DNA of 64,000 nt from Paraspadella gotoi (lineage: Eukaryota > Chaetognatha): assembly GCA_051294375.1 (NCBI GenBank), contig CM119263.1:2488182-2552181 (forward strand). Reading direction: 5' to 3'. Positions 25,501 through 34,600 of this stretch are shown here, in pieces. Made by a program: the position numbers and the translations under genes. A model generated the notes under the pieces. The model did no database searches, had not been told where the DNA came from, and saw nothing but the letters and a program-made list of their open reading frames with translations. Each line of letters opens with the position of its first letter. Within the stretch, counting starts at the first letter, position 1.

Positions 25501-28500
25501 TGGGTACCCCAGGGAAATTCGACAGGGTACGCTCTTTGAAAGTATGATAAAACCCTGTAGTGGAGTAGTTTACTTCAAAGTTTCTGACAAAGCAATGACA
25601 GAAAGGTTGTTGAAAAGAGCCAAGACAAGTGGCAGAGTTGATGATAACAAAGAAACTATTAAAAATCGTCTTGCCATCTTTCATCAATCAACGCAACCAG
25701 TTGTTGGGCACTATAAAGCTAAAAGAATGCTTGTTGAAATTAATGCGGAAGGAGATATTTATGATATCGCAAATGAGTCATTGACCAAAGTAGATAAAAT
25801 ATTTCATCCACCGCCAGTTGACATTTATGACAAGATTAACAGAAGCTGGATGACAATACCTCGAAAAAATTACCTCAAAGTTAAACATTACTACGATAAT
25901 GATTATACATTTATACACGATAAGGTTAATGATTGCCCAATGAGGATATCATGGTATAACTTTTGTAAAGTTAAACATTATTATACAGAGAATGATATAA
26001 AAATCTCCCCACGGCCGGGAGATAAAACACTTTACGTTGAAATTTATGATAGAATTAACGTTGGATACATGAGGGTTTCGTGGGACGTTTACCAAAGCGT
26101 TAAACATTATTACGACCCGCCAAATCTCAAAGAGAAGATCATAGTTTTCGTTTGCGGTGGCCCAGGCAGCGGAAAAGGAACACAATGCGAAAAGATCGTC
26201 AAGAAATACGGTTTCACTCATTTATCATCCGGAGATCTTCTTCGGGACGAAGTCGCATCCGGGTCTTTGAGAGGTGCCGAAATTAAGAAACTGATGAAAT
26301 CCGGGAAACTAGTTCCCCTGGAAACGGTTTTGACTTTGGTCAAGGACGCGATGATCGATAAAGGACATTTGACCAACGGATTCCTGATCGACGGATATCC
26401 TAGAGAAATAGAACAAGGAAAACAGTTCGAAGAAATGATCGCTCCTTGCAGAGCCATCATTTATTTCGAAGTTTCCGACAAGGAAATGACCAAGAGATTG
26501 TTGAACAGAGGAAAATCGTCCGGCCGAGTCGACGATAACGAGAGAACTATCAAGAAAAGATTAGCCACTTTCCACGAAGCCACTAAACCAGTGGTGAGTC
26601 ACTACGAGGATCAAGGAAAACTGGTCGCCATCAACGCAGAGAGAACCCCCGACGAAATTTTCAAAGACGTCTCGAAAAATATAGATAAGATAATCTTGCA
26701 CGATCCGAAAGTGTTGTTCATCGTCGGAGGCCCCGGATGTGGTAAAGGAACTCAATGCGAAATGTTGGTCAAGAAATTCGGATTGACTCATCTCTCATCC
26801 GGGGATTTGTTGAGAGAAGCCGTCGCCTCGAAATCCCCGATCGGTCAACAATTGGACGAAGCGATGAAGAGAGGAGAATTAGTTTCACTCGCCGTCGTAC
26901 TCGAGCTGATCAAGGAAGCGATGATCAGAGCCGCGTTCAAAGGCAGCAAAGGATTTCTCATCGATGGATATCCGAGAGAGATAGAACAAGGAAAGAAATT
27001 CGAGGAGGGCATCAAACCTTGCGACAAATGTCTCTATTTCAACGTCTCCGATCGAACCATGACGTCCAGGCTCCTCAAACGGGCGAGGACGAGCGGCAGA
27101 GTCGACGACAACGCGGAAACGATCGAAAAACGTTTGGTCACTTTTCACAAATCGACTCAACCCGTCGTCTCTCATTATCAGAGAAAAGAGAAACTCGCGG
27201 AAATTCCGGCGGAAGGAAGTAAAGAGGACATTTTCGCCTCGGCCTGTAAATACGTCGAGATGGTTTTCAAACCGCATTTAGATTTAAGAACGAAACGCAT
27301 CATCTTCGTCTGCGGCGGACCCGGCAGCGGGAAAGGAACTCAATGCGAGAAGATCGTAGCCAATTACGGATTCACTCACCTCTCTTCTGGCGACCTCTTG
27401 AGACACGAGGTCGCCTCGGGCTCCTTGATCGGGAGAGAGTTGAACGCGATGATGAAAGAGGGAAAGCTCGTTCCCATGGAAACCGTTTTGAAGCTGTTGA
27501 AGGACGCCATGTTGGCGAAATCGGAATTCGCCAACGGATTCCTCATCGACGGATATCCGCGAGAGATCGCGCAGGCGCAAAAGTTCGAGGAGATGGTCGC
27601 TCCTTGCAAAGGCGTCGTTTATTTCGAAGTCTCCGACGGTGAAATGACCAACAGGCTCTTGCAACGCGGGCAAAGCTCGGGTCGTGTGGACGATAACGAA
27701 GAGACCATCAAGAGCAGACTTGCCACATTCCATCAGGCGACGGCGCCGTTGACGACTCATTATAACAAACAAGGAAAGTTATTCAAGGTCAACGCGGAGA
27801 CGACGCCCGACGAGATATTCGATGACGTCCAGAAGGCAGTAGACAAGATCATTCTCAGCGATTGCAAAGTACTCTTCGTTGTTGGCGGGCCGGGCAGCGG
27901 GAAAGGCGAGTAGATGGATGAATGAGTTAGGGTTAAGAGTGATGGATTTGAGTATAAGGGACCATTAAGTAATAGAGTGATGTGAAAATAATATAACATA
28001 TAGAATATAAAAATAAAAAACCAATAAAAATACTTTAATAATTTTATTGTTTTAATTTTATATATTAGTAAGCACTAGTGAGCTATATTTACATATAATA
28101 AATATATAATAAACTAAAATTTCAAAATACAAATTTTTAAATTTTAGGATTGGATTTGAATTCCTAACAAAAAGTTAGTATAAGAAAGTATAATTCTTTT
28201 TTAAAAATTCTTACATTAAGTTAGTCAAAAAACTTAAAAAAAGAAGAAAAGAAAAAAGAGAGGAAGACAAAGATATTTTATGTACATCTTATTCATTTTC
28301 CAATCCATTATATTAAATACAAGGCTGCTCAAATCCTTTTCAAATGACCTAATTTTACACATGCCATTTAAAAAAAAAGGAACCCAATGCAAGCGGCTCA
28401 AGCGAGACTTCAACCTCGCTCACATCTCCTCCGGCGACCTCTTGCGAGACGAAGTCGCTTCCGGATCGCAGATGGGCAAATCCTTGGCCGTCATCATGAA

Positions 28501-28906
28501 GAAGGGCGACCTTGTTCCCTTGGAAACCGTCCTGACCCTGATCCGCAAGGCGATGGTCAAAGCGGCCCTGAGCGGTTACAAGGGCTTCCTCATCGACGGA
28601 TATCCGCGCGAGGTGAAGCAGGGCGCCATGTTCGAGTCGATGATCAAACCGTGCGACGGATGCCTCTACTTCAACGTCTCCGACGAAACGATGGTGGAGA
28701 GACTGTTGAGCCGCGGCGTGTCCAGCGGAAGAGCAGACGACAAGGAGGAAACCATCAAGAAGCGTTTGGTGACCTTCCACGATTTGACGGAACCAGTCAT
28801 CGAGTATTACAAGCAGAAGGATAAGATCATTGAAGTCATTGCGGAAGGAGACGTGGATGAGATCTATGCCGACGCGATCGAAGGTTTATTACCCATTTTC
28901 GACTGA
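13269..28906 (+). CDS. ADA-like pseudoenzyme fused to 15 adenylate kinase domains
   Basis: Nine exons (13269-13347, 13694-13875, 14237-14378, 15265-15421, 15687-15786, 16623 to about 16780, 17055-17336, 17507-27905, 28380-28906) give a protein of about 4,000 residues. The first ~410 follow adenosine deaminase 1 (VELHCRLEG, EGVIYVEVRY, GDENTIHE, RIGHGY, HFEICPYSS). The join to the kinase array lies inside exon 8 without a stop, so the fusion is read directly. Fifteen AK1-type domains each carry GGPGSGKGTQ, SGDLLR and DGYPRE signatures with a short LID. Adenylate kinases interconvert ATP+AMP and 2 ADP; ADA deaminates adenosine. Several ADA active-site residues are replaced, so that part is probably a binding or structural module. 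There is no signal peptide or membrane segment, so a cytosolic or axonemal location is inferred. Exons 1-2 carry small indels that look like sequencing error. Confidence 0.9.
13694..13875 (+). CDS. ADA-like exon 2 (first metal-binding motif, altered)
   Basis: Acceptor TTTCCAG, donor GTAGAT. Encodes VELHCRLEGCVRPKTI, matching ADA VELHVHLDG: the first metal histidine is kept, the second (His17 in human ADA) is Arg, in both copies. One base is missing near 13787 relative to the duplicate (GGAGAAG against GGAGGAAG), which breaks the frame; the following residues (EFIEFCGVAKAN, LDLNQWLKNISCT) are recovered in the next frame. Confidence 0.8.
13992..14230 (+). repeat. Minisatellite in ADA intron 2, about 42-base unit
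   Basis: Five to six imperfect tandem units of the type CAAATCAAGTAAATAGAACC followed by AATC and GTGACAAGCTC. The same array appears at about 870-1100 and 2192-2280 in the duplicated block. Confidence 0.8.
14237..14378 (+). CDS. ADA-like exon 3
   Basis: Acceptor ATTCAG, donor GTGAGA, 142 bases, intact here. Encodes VPIVKLYFHVCRGDAAAIKR and NEGVIYVEVRYPPGMMAG, aligning with ADA KEGVVYVEVRYSPHLL. Ends one base into a codon and is completed by exon 4. Confidence 0.9.
14690..15125 (+). repeat. Dispersed repeat R1, copy in ADA intron 3
   Basis: AT-rich element with landmarks shared with 15921-16460 and 50334-51083: GATTCTGATAGAGCTT, ACTTTTAGAAATTTT, and a final AATGCTTCCATGCATG-like end. It is non-coding and its class is unknown. 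Confidence 0.55.
15265..15421 (+). CDS. ADA-like exon 4
   Basis: Acceptor AATCAG, donor GTAGGG, 157 bases. Encodes PGLTMEQVALAVQDGF and ITGRSILVIDRERPQEAD, aligning with the ADA region LTPDEVVALV...KARSILCC. Phases to exons 3 and 5 agree. Confidence 0.9.
15427..15618. repeat. GA-rich tract duplicated across a gap
   Basis: Purine-rich intron DNA; near-identical text lies on both sides of the N run at 15527-15551, so the gap is probably a collapsed or failed repeat join. Confidence 0.75.
15527..15551. other. Assembly gap (25 N)
   Basis: Run of 25 N inside ADA intron 4. Confidence 0.98.
15687..15786 (+). CDS. ADA-like exon 5
   Basis: Acceptor TCGCAG, donor GTGAGT, 100 bases. Encodes RLKSKGVVGIALSGDENTIH, aligning with ADA VVAIDLAGDETIP. 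The conserved Gly-Asp-Glu is retained. Confidence 0.9.
15921..16460 (+). repeat. Dispersed repeat R1, copy in ADA intron 5
   Basis: Starts GACCAAATTCAAATTTTAAT and ends CTTCTGACCCACCCCATTG. Nearly the same start and end bound 50334-51083 in a PMCA intron. AT-rich, no coding capacity or terminal repeats seen; family unknown. Confidence 0.8.
16553..16586. repeat. (TC)n microsatellite
   Basis: Perfect CTCTCT run about 30 bases long just upstream of ADA exon 6; it may serve as part of the polypyrimidine tract region. Confidence 0.9.
16623..16780 (+). CDS. ADA-like exon 6 (catalytic HAGE motif replaced)
   Basis: Acceptor TTCACCCAG. Encodes KKLRLHRTVNNGQ and AITRLNAERIGHGYK. In human ADA the first motif is HRTVHAGE with His214 (metal) and Glu217 (proton donor); here they are Asn and Gln. 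His238 in GHGY is kept. The 3' end is uncertain: the donor is probably GTGAAA at 16781, after a G homopolymer whose length decides the phase, so the frame to exon 7 needs one base more or less than shown. Confidence 0.8.
17055..17336 (+). CDS. ADA-like exon 7 (Asp-Asp motif altered)
   Basis: Acceptor CCTCAG, donor GTGAGT, 282 bases, phase 0 on both sides. Encodes GIHFEICPYSSLQRRAV and GGFSVSINTSDPTVTRKD; ADA1 has MHFEICPWSS and SLNTDDPL. Asp295 (metal) is Ser, Asp296 is kept. Confidence 0.92.
17507..27905 (+). CDS. Exon 8: ADA tail, AK1-AK14 and start of AK15
   Basis: One 10,399-base exon without a stop, acceptor CTTCTTCCAG. Residues 1-45 end the ADA fold (DESRHNALIERM). A ~90-residue linker rich in K/E/P follows, then the kinase array. 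Glycine-loop starts are at 17918, 18515, 19109, 19688, 20270, 21470, 22040, 23534, 24104, 24692, 25262, 26156, 26726, 27314 and 27884. Most domains keep the loop Lys, SGDLLR, DGYPRE, RGKTSGRxDDN and KRLxTF. AK domains of about 190-199 residues match AK1-type kinases (human AK1 is 194). It ends one base into the Gly codon of the fifteenth glycine loop at a GC donor. Confidence 0.95.
17885..20820 (+). other. Adenylate kinase domains AK1-AK5 (A-type block)
   Basis: Five consecutive domains with loop-to-loop spacing of 597, 594, 579 and 582 bases. All begin FFVCGGPGSGKG or similar. AK1, 2, 4 and 5 keep the canonical LID arginines. AK3 reads RGRITGSKHD where others have RGKTSGRVDD, so one LID arginine and an aspartate are missing and its activity is doubtful. 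Confidence 0.9.
20830..21445 (+). other. Spacer 1: two 102-residue modules (six repeats)
   Basis: Between AK5 and AK6. Repeats follow the pattern IWDRINNGYMTVSRRHYL, then KPVEVTWNHFMKIRNEY, then RPGDNTLF...KMRVTWEMWLKVR, and again as a second triplet. Consensus: D-[KR]-[IV]-N-x3-M-x-V-[PTS]-[WR]-x2-Y-x2-[VI]-K-H-[YF]-Y. I do not recognise the family. Confidence 0.85.
21455..22600 (+). other. Adenylate kinase pair AK6 (A) and AK7 (B)
   Basis: Spacing 570 bases. AK6 is canonical. AK7 is B-type (VIFVIGGPGSGKG, KGSKGFLIDGYPRE, SMIKPCDKC) and has a changed LID (AMNKRSDENEE for KTSGRVDDNEE), retaining the arginine at the central position. Confidence 0.88.
22605..23505 (+). other. Spacer 2: three 102-residue modules (nine repeats)
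   Basis: Three successive triplets, each opening with a WMTVPR-type repeat (IWDRVNNCFMTVPY, IWDKVNHTWMTIPR, IYDKVNDSWMTVPR), then an internal CxMRVTW-type repeat, then one starting with SPRPGD. Total about 300 residues. Confidence 0.85.
23510..25810 (+). other. Adenylate kinase pairs AK8-AK9 and AK10-AK11
   Basis: Loop spacing 570, 588 and 570 bases. AK8, 10 and 11 look competent. AK9 is degenerate: GGPGAGKG loop, LINGFPR where the others have LIDGYPR, LID QGIELDDD lacking the arginine, and KLENF for RLxTF; it is probably inactive. Confidence 0.88.
25815..26130 (+). other. Spacer 3: one 102-residue module (three repeats)
   Basis: Single triplet: IYDKINRSWMTIPRKNY, HDKVNDCPMRISWYNF, and SPRPGDKTLY...GYMRVSWDVY, each ending VKHYY. 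This is the cleanest example of the module. Confidence 0.85.
26140..28903 (+). other. Adenylate kinase pairs AK12-AK13 and AK14-AK15
   Basis: Loop spacing 570, 588 and 570 bases. AK13 has GGPGCGKG. All keep DGYPRE and the LID arginines; AK15 has SGRADDK for SGRxDDN and is split by the intron. Codon third positions are markedly G/C-rich from about 26.1 kb on, unlike the AT-rich 19.5-25.9 kb part. Confidence 0.88.
27906..28379 (+). other. GC-AG intron inside the AK15 glycine loop
   Basis: Donor AAAG|GCGAGT and acceptor AAAAAG|GAACCC join to give exactly GKGTQC, restoring the conserved loop. No GT donor nearby gives this product. Reading through would stop after one more codon (TAG 27911-27913). 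Confidence 0.85.
28380..28906 (+). CDS. Exon 9: remainder of AK15 and stop
   Basis: Completes the glycine loop (TQCKRLKRDFNLAHISSGD) and encodes the rest of a B-type kinase domain with IDGYPREVKQG, RGVSSGRADDK and a short tail ending LLPIFD, TGA at 28904-28906. GC-rich codons match the end of exon 8. Confidence 0.93.
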
Positions 28907-28986
28907 AATTCCTCTATTTTTTTCCCCCGTCAATTTGAATTTCGGTGCCAAGTCGTACTACCGGTTTTTTTTTTGTTTTTTTTTAA

Positions 28987-28992
28987 AATAAA
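28987..28992 (+). terminator. Poly(A) signal AATAAA
   Basis: AATAAA 81 bases after the stop codon of the kinase-array gene, after a T-rich stretch. Confidence 0.7.
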
Positions 28993-28999
28993 AATAGAT

Positions 29000-31540
29000 T
29001 TATTATGTTTATTTCACGGAGGAAAACAACACGTTCACTATGTAAAATCATACCCCTTTTTCTTTATTGTTGTTTACTGTGCCTTATTTGATTGAAAATG
29101 TCCTAAATACCTATGTTTGCTCGTTTTACCTATTTTCACTTATTTATCCAGAGAAGTTTTAGATAAATCATTTAAACGAGAAACTGAAAGGGAGAAAATA
29201 AATTTTTTCGTCATGTTTTACTGTTTTTAAATGTCTACAATTGCATATATTTAAATAACTAAATCGACAGGTTGCTCTCAACCATGAACTTCGTAGTTTC
29301 ATGATGAAGCAAAGTTGCTGCTTCCACAATTGACAGTAACCTATACAGTATACACATTTTAACGAACAGCCACTATAATAGACGGTTAATAAGACATCTG
29401 TGAAAAATAACTGTCTGAGTCTAAAATAGCTGTTCTATACTAATCTATTTAATCAAATGAATTCAATGAATTATTTTGTACAAATATCATTTACAGAAAT
29501 CAATGATATGTAATAAATAATGTTAGAAATAGAAGTAGATATTTATGCTATACTTTTACATCTTGTTTTTAATGTTATTCACAAGAATAGCGTAAAATAT
29601 GTGATGCAAAACGACTTATTTGGATGCAGGTTAATATTACCTAGCTTCGACTAACACACTGTAGATAAAGAGACAAAACAAATCACCTTGATGCAATAAT
29701 CAATATAATAATTTTTTTTCTAAAATAGCTTTTTAAAAAAATTTCGAAATAGATTTTTAAAAAATGATGATGCTTGATCCTTGGTATTTAAAGCATTCAA
29801 CCATCTTAAAAATAACGTAAATATAAATTGGCCATGAGTGCCAATATAAATATTGAATAATAATATTATAATTTCCTGCATTCTTACAATACAAGTTACA
29901 AAAAAAAAGCTTATGAAAAGACAATTCGTCGAATACATTTAGAAATCTTTTCAAATATCAACTTTCAATTCTATATTTAACAACGGAAACGCGTTAAAGA
30001 ACGAAACGAACCACATCACAGATGCCAAATCTCAGCAGTCTCTGAACCCCCCCCCCCTTCCTTACGGGTCCTGTTTTGCAACGCGGCATACTTATCTTTC
30101 GACCTCTCCAATGGAGAGTCTCCATTAGATGTCACAGACAGAGTCAGTCTACTTAGACTGATAGAAACGCAATCAAATCACTGTCATCGCTTTATTAGCT
30201 TTACTGCCTTAGCTTTGCCCTATCAAAACTAGTCATTTTTTGAAGAATGTGGTCATGATCGCGAATAATAAAATGTATAATCCTTATCAACCCCAGTTAT
30301 CTTTATTCATTATCTTTAATCTTCAACAATATGAATCGTTAACGAAACTTTAACCTGAGGTAAATTAAACGTTTTTATTTTTAAACTAATGCAGTTTTTT
30401 CTCTTCTTTATTTACAAGATGGGAGGGGACGGAGAAGGAAAGTGAGACTCAATGAGAGCGAACGTTGTTGTTGTTGCTTGACGACAATAGTGCATCCTAG
30501 TCGCCAAATATCAATTGTTCGTTTGTTATTAAGAGGATACTTTTGAGAATATTCAAAAATGAAATATACTGTATAGATTTAAAATTATTTACAAAAACTG
30601 GGCGAAATCGGAGACTTAGTAGAATGTTTTTATTTGGTTATCGAAGTTAGAAGATAAACTTTTCGATTAATAGAGCTGCTTCGACAAGCTACCGTAAAGA
30701 TAACTGTTACAACAGTTACAAATTACAAAATTGTAACTATATACAATTTGCATTAAATCACAATAAATACAGTAAATAGATATTTACAATAAAAAACGTG
30801 CTTAAGATCGTTGACAGATGGTTATATATAAAGATTTTTGTTTTAGCTTTAGAATAAAAATATTGAGAAAAATAAAATAAGCGCATTCACATCACTAATA
30901 AATAGATTAAGATACAATAACTGTAACAAAAGTGAAATCAAATAAGTTTAGTACAAAAGTAAAGGGCGAACCTGAAGTGGTGAATGAAACCAATTGCGTA
31001 CAATCAAACTAAAAGTTTGGCGTTCACAAATATAACTTGGGCTGATTGAGTTAAGTCATAAATATTATATTTAGTCTTCGTGTAAAAATTTGGAATTTTT
31101 CAAATAATAAAATATAAATATATTTTAATTATAAACTGCTAGAAAGTAGGAAGTTGGAGGAACCAAGATTAAAGAGAGGAAGGGAGGAAAAATGGCAGAA
31201 AACGGAGAAGAGTTACGTTAAGTTTAAGAATGAGAACGAATACATGTAAATACTGATATCATCAGTATATGCATACGATTGAAGATTATCAAAATAATAA
31301 GAGTAATTATAATGAAAATGATCAAGACTACTTAAAACAAAACAATTCTAAATTTAACCACGAACTTTTCTAAATTGTCAAACGACATAAACATTGATTA
31401 ATAATTTTGTATCAATATTATTGCAAAGAAATACGCTTCAGAATCGCGTGATTTAAGCACCAATGTCTCCTCGTATCGGAACGTTCCGCGTAATCGAGTT
31501 TTGTAACTCATCTGTTTACGCGCCACGCTACGCTTTTCGC
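29000..31540. other. Intergenic AT-rich DNA between convergent genes
   Basis: No convincing coding exon. A (C)11 run lies near 30047-30058. The region may contain the 3' UTR of the PMCA isoform ending at 31547, but no clear minus-strand poly(A) signal was chosen. Confidence 0.6.
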
Positions 31541-31546
31541 CATGCG

Positions 31547-31696
31547 TCACGCGTGTTCTTTCTCCCTGTCGAAGTCCTGCGACGGGAAAGAGGTGGGTTC
31601 CCAGAATGACCGCGACGTCGAACGCTGAGCCCAGACTTTTCGTCGCAAGGTGGCCTCCGCGTTGGAGGAAATCATGAGAGTCTTGACCACGTCATT
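31547..31696 (-). CDS. ATP2B: PMCA alternative last exon D (candidate)
   Basis: Acceptor GACGCCGCAG followed by 49 codons and TGA. Starts [11 protein letters not shown], matching the xxVVKxF start of other PMCA C-tails at splice site C in phase 0, and continues [18 protein letters not shown], a basic/aromatic stretch that could bind calmodulin. Ends DREKEHA. It is GC-rich in AT-rich flanks. It lies about 5 kb beyond exon C, so its use needs transcript support. Confidence 0.55.
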   Translation of the reverse strand, partial: NDVVKTLMISSNAEATLRRKVWAQRSTSRSFWEPTSFPSQDFDREKEHA

Positions 31697-34600
31697 CTGC
31701 GGCGTCCGAAAACGAATCAAAAACGAAAAACAAAAGCAGCGAAAACGAGAAAAGTAATTAAGTAAAATAAATAAGATATCGAGTCCAGTTAAAGCGTGTC
31801 ACGCGGCCGGATCGCTTATGGCTCAGTGAGGCCATCTCCAAGGACCATGGCGGTGATAAAGAAAAATTGGAAGATGTCAAAACTTCCGATTTTTCTTATA
31901 TTTTAAACCATTTAAACAATTTTAATTCAAATTACATCATACTCAAAAAATAATATATTCTATAATTGATTAAGCCTACCTAAATTATCAATAATAATCA
32001 TTTAATATTAAACTCATTCCTTTTTCTTACATTCTCTTTCAGCATTAAACTCACTCCAAACCCTAAACTTAGCCCAAATATTAAACATATTATGTATTAA
32101 AGTTTAAAATATTAATATAGACTGAGGGGCATGATTTTATCAGAATACATGTGAATTGTTACAATAAGTTTCTTACCATATTGGATCATCCATTTATTTT
32201 AAATATAAAAATTATTCAAACTGTAAGGTGCTAAAAAAATTGATCTAATGTGTCGATCTTCGCAGCGTGCGAGTGAGCCTAGCGAGGTGGAGGAGAGAGT
32301 GGCCTCCTAGCCGTCGCACAGTGAGCTACGTCGTGGATCAAATGTCGAAAAAGAGAAAGTCAAAGAAGTATTGACGTCATTTGTAGTAGTAAGTCTTCCA
32401 TGTGCAATCAAAAGCGAACCCATTATCCGGCAAAGGTCAATTTTTAACATAATTTATCCTTAAATATTTTTAAATGGTTTTACAAAAGACGTTTTAAAAA
32501 GATGTTTAATTATAAAAAAATCAATAAAAATTATTACCCAACTACCCTAAACCCTTTTAACCCTAACCACTCTTAACCCTAATCAACCCCAAAACCCTAA
32601 CCCCTAACCTAACTTTAAGCAACAACTTTATTCATTTTGTAACAGTTATTTTAAGATACCAGATTTGATAGATTTGATAGATGCCAAGCAACAGTCAAGA
32701 TTGCAAGGTCAACAACGCCCCCCCAAGCCAATTCAGAAACGCCGCCGCCAGATCTGGCGTGATTAACAATTAAAACAAGTTTGAGCAAACAATGTCGGAT
32801 CTGCCCACTAAGGCGTAATGAAAGTTACATATGAAAATTCTAAAAGTTAATTATGAACAACATACCATCAGTGACCAGTAATTTGTAAAAAAAAATTAAT
32901 TTTTGCAGTAGNNNNNNNNNNATTATTACCCAACTACCCTAAACCCTTTTAACCCTAACCACTCTTAACCCTAATCAACCCCAAAACCCTAACCCCTAAC
33001 CTAACTTTAAGCAACAACTTTATTCATTTTGTAACAGTTATTTTAAGATACCAGATTTGATAGATTTGATAGATGCCAAGCAACAGTCAAGATTGCAAGG
33101 TCAACAACGNNNNNNNNNNCGACATTGTTTGCTCAAACTTGTTTTTTCTAATAAAAGAGAGGGCCTCACACAATTTTTGGCTAAATTTTACTTTCACCGA
33201 CCGCGGTTTTGGCGGCTTTTGAAAAAACACTTAAAAATACTTATTTTTAAAAAAAATTAAAAAAATATTACCTAACTACCCTAAACCCTCTTAACCCTAA
33301 ACCACCCTTAACCCTAACCCCTCCCTAACCCCGGTCCGTGAAAGTAAAAGTAACCAATTCTTTTATTCCATCAGAATACAAAAAATATTCCTTAATTCAT
33401 AAAAAATATTCCTTACTTATTAACAAGAGATAAAAATTTTCGAAAAGTAGTGCTGTAGTCGAGCATTGCCTAAGTTCACCACGCCTATAAGAAAGAATCC
33501 TTCAGTTGTGTCCCGATGGCTCATTACATAAAGCCATCAGCTTATGAACACTCGGTACCGGGTTCAATCCCAACCCGGTACCTACCCTGTGGGAAGCGTG
33601 AGGATGGCCGTAAACAGCCTTTGGTGCCTGGAAAACCCTTAAGCCTGGTTCCAAGCCCAGGACCCGTTCCATGGCGAGTAGTCGGGTCGCAACTAAAAAC
33701 CTACAGGCAATTGAGCTGTTTAATAGTCATTTCCGGCCAAATTTTTAGCTTCTTTTTCTGGTTTTTCGAATTTTTGTGAGTTTTTAACAAATACTAAAGT
33801 ACTAAATAATAAAATTGAAATAAACGATGTTGGGCTCAACTGAATAAAATAAGGAACATAGAATAAGAGCATGCTGTTACAACTATCGAAATATTCAAAG
33901 ACAATACAAGACGGAAAAAGAGAGATTACGTAAGTCAATTTTTCAAATTTTCATTCCTACATAATCACTCTCTCATAACAAAGACGACAGCAATTTCAAA
34001 AACCTTTTTGCTGTGATATTACAAAAAAATTATTTTTTTAAAAATTTTGTGTGCAATGCAAGTGTAAAAACACGATGGGTATTCTCTAATTCATTTAAAT
34101 CTAATTTCATGTCTAACTGAAAAATTAGTAAAATAAAAACAAGTCTATTGTGTAAGAGGAATTCATATATGTTTATTGTATAAACAATCATTTATAACAC
34201 ACTTTAAAAACTGTCGTTTCATGCCAACAAAACCAAAATCCTTTTCATCTAGAAATTAAATGAACCTTTTTATACATAACAGAACTTATCATTAAACCAA
34301 GGCCAAGCATAATTCAAGGTCCCGGTACAGCATGAAAAGACAGTTCCTGTAACCACAAGAAGTTCTCTTTTGTAAAAAACCAATGATAGTCAACAAAACA
34401 TCATTCAATTTTTGACAGACTGGTAAAGAATGAAATGATGCATCCGATAGTAAAGAGCAAATGAAACTTAAGAAAATTTAAATAGCAGCAACACATCGTT
34501 AACCTTAACTTAGATAATAACAGATGGTGTAGAAAAAAAACATGACATAACAAGTTTACTAACAATTTCAAATAAAAATATCGTGTACAAAAAATGTACT

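Larger units (their letters stand above)
32531..33119. repeat. Tandem copy with two gaps and telomere-like repeats
   Basis: 32531-32717 is repeated at 32922-33109, with N runs at 32912-32921 and 33110-33119. A 22-base segment at 32778-32799 recurs inverted at 33120-33141 (CGACATTGTTTGCTCAAAC). The pattern suggests a mis-scaffolded repeat. Confidence 0.8.

Noticed and set aside
17602-28780. Many open frames on the strand opposite the kinase array
   Set aside because: Shadows of the repeated, highly constrained AK codons; they recur at equivalent places in each domain.
32541-33332. A true telomere
   Set aside because: Repeats are short, degenerate and internal, with unique gene-bearing DNA on both sides.
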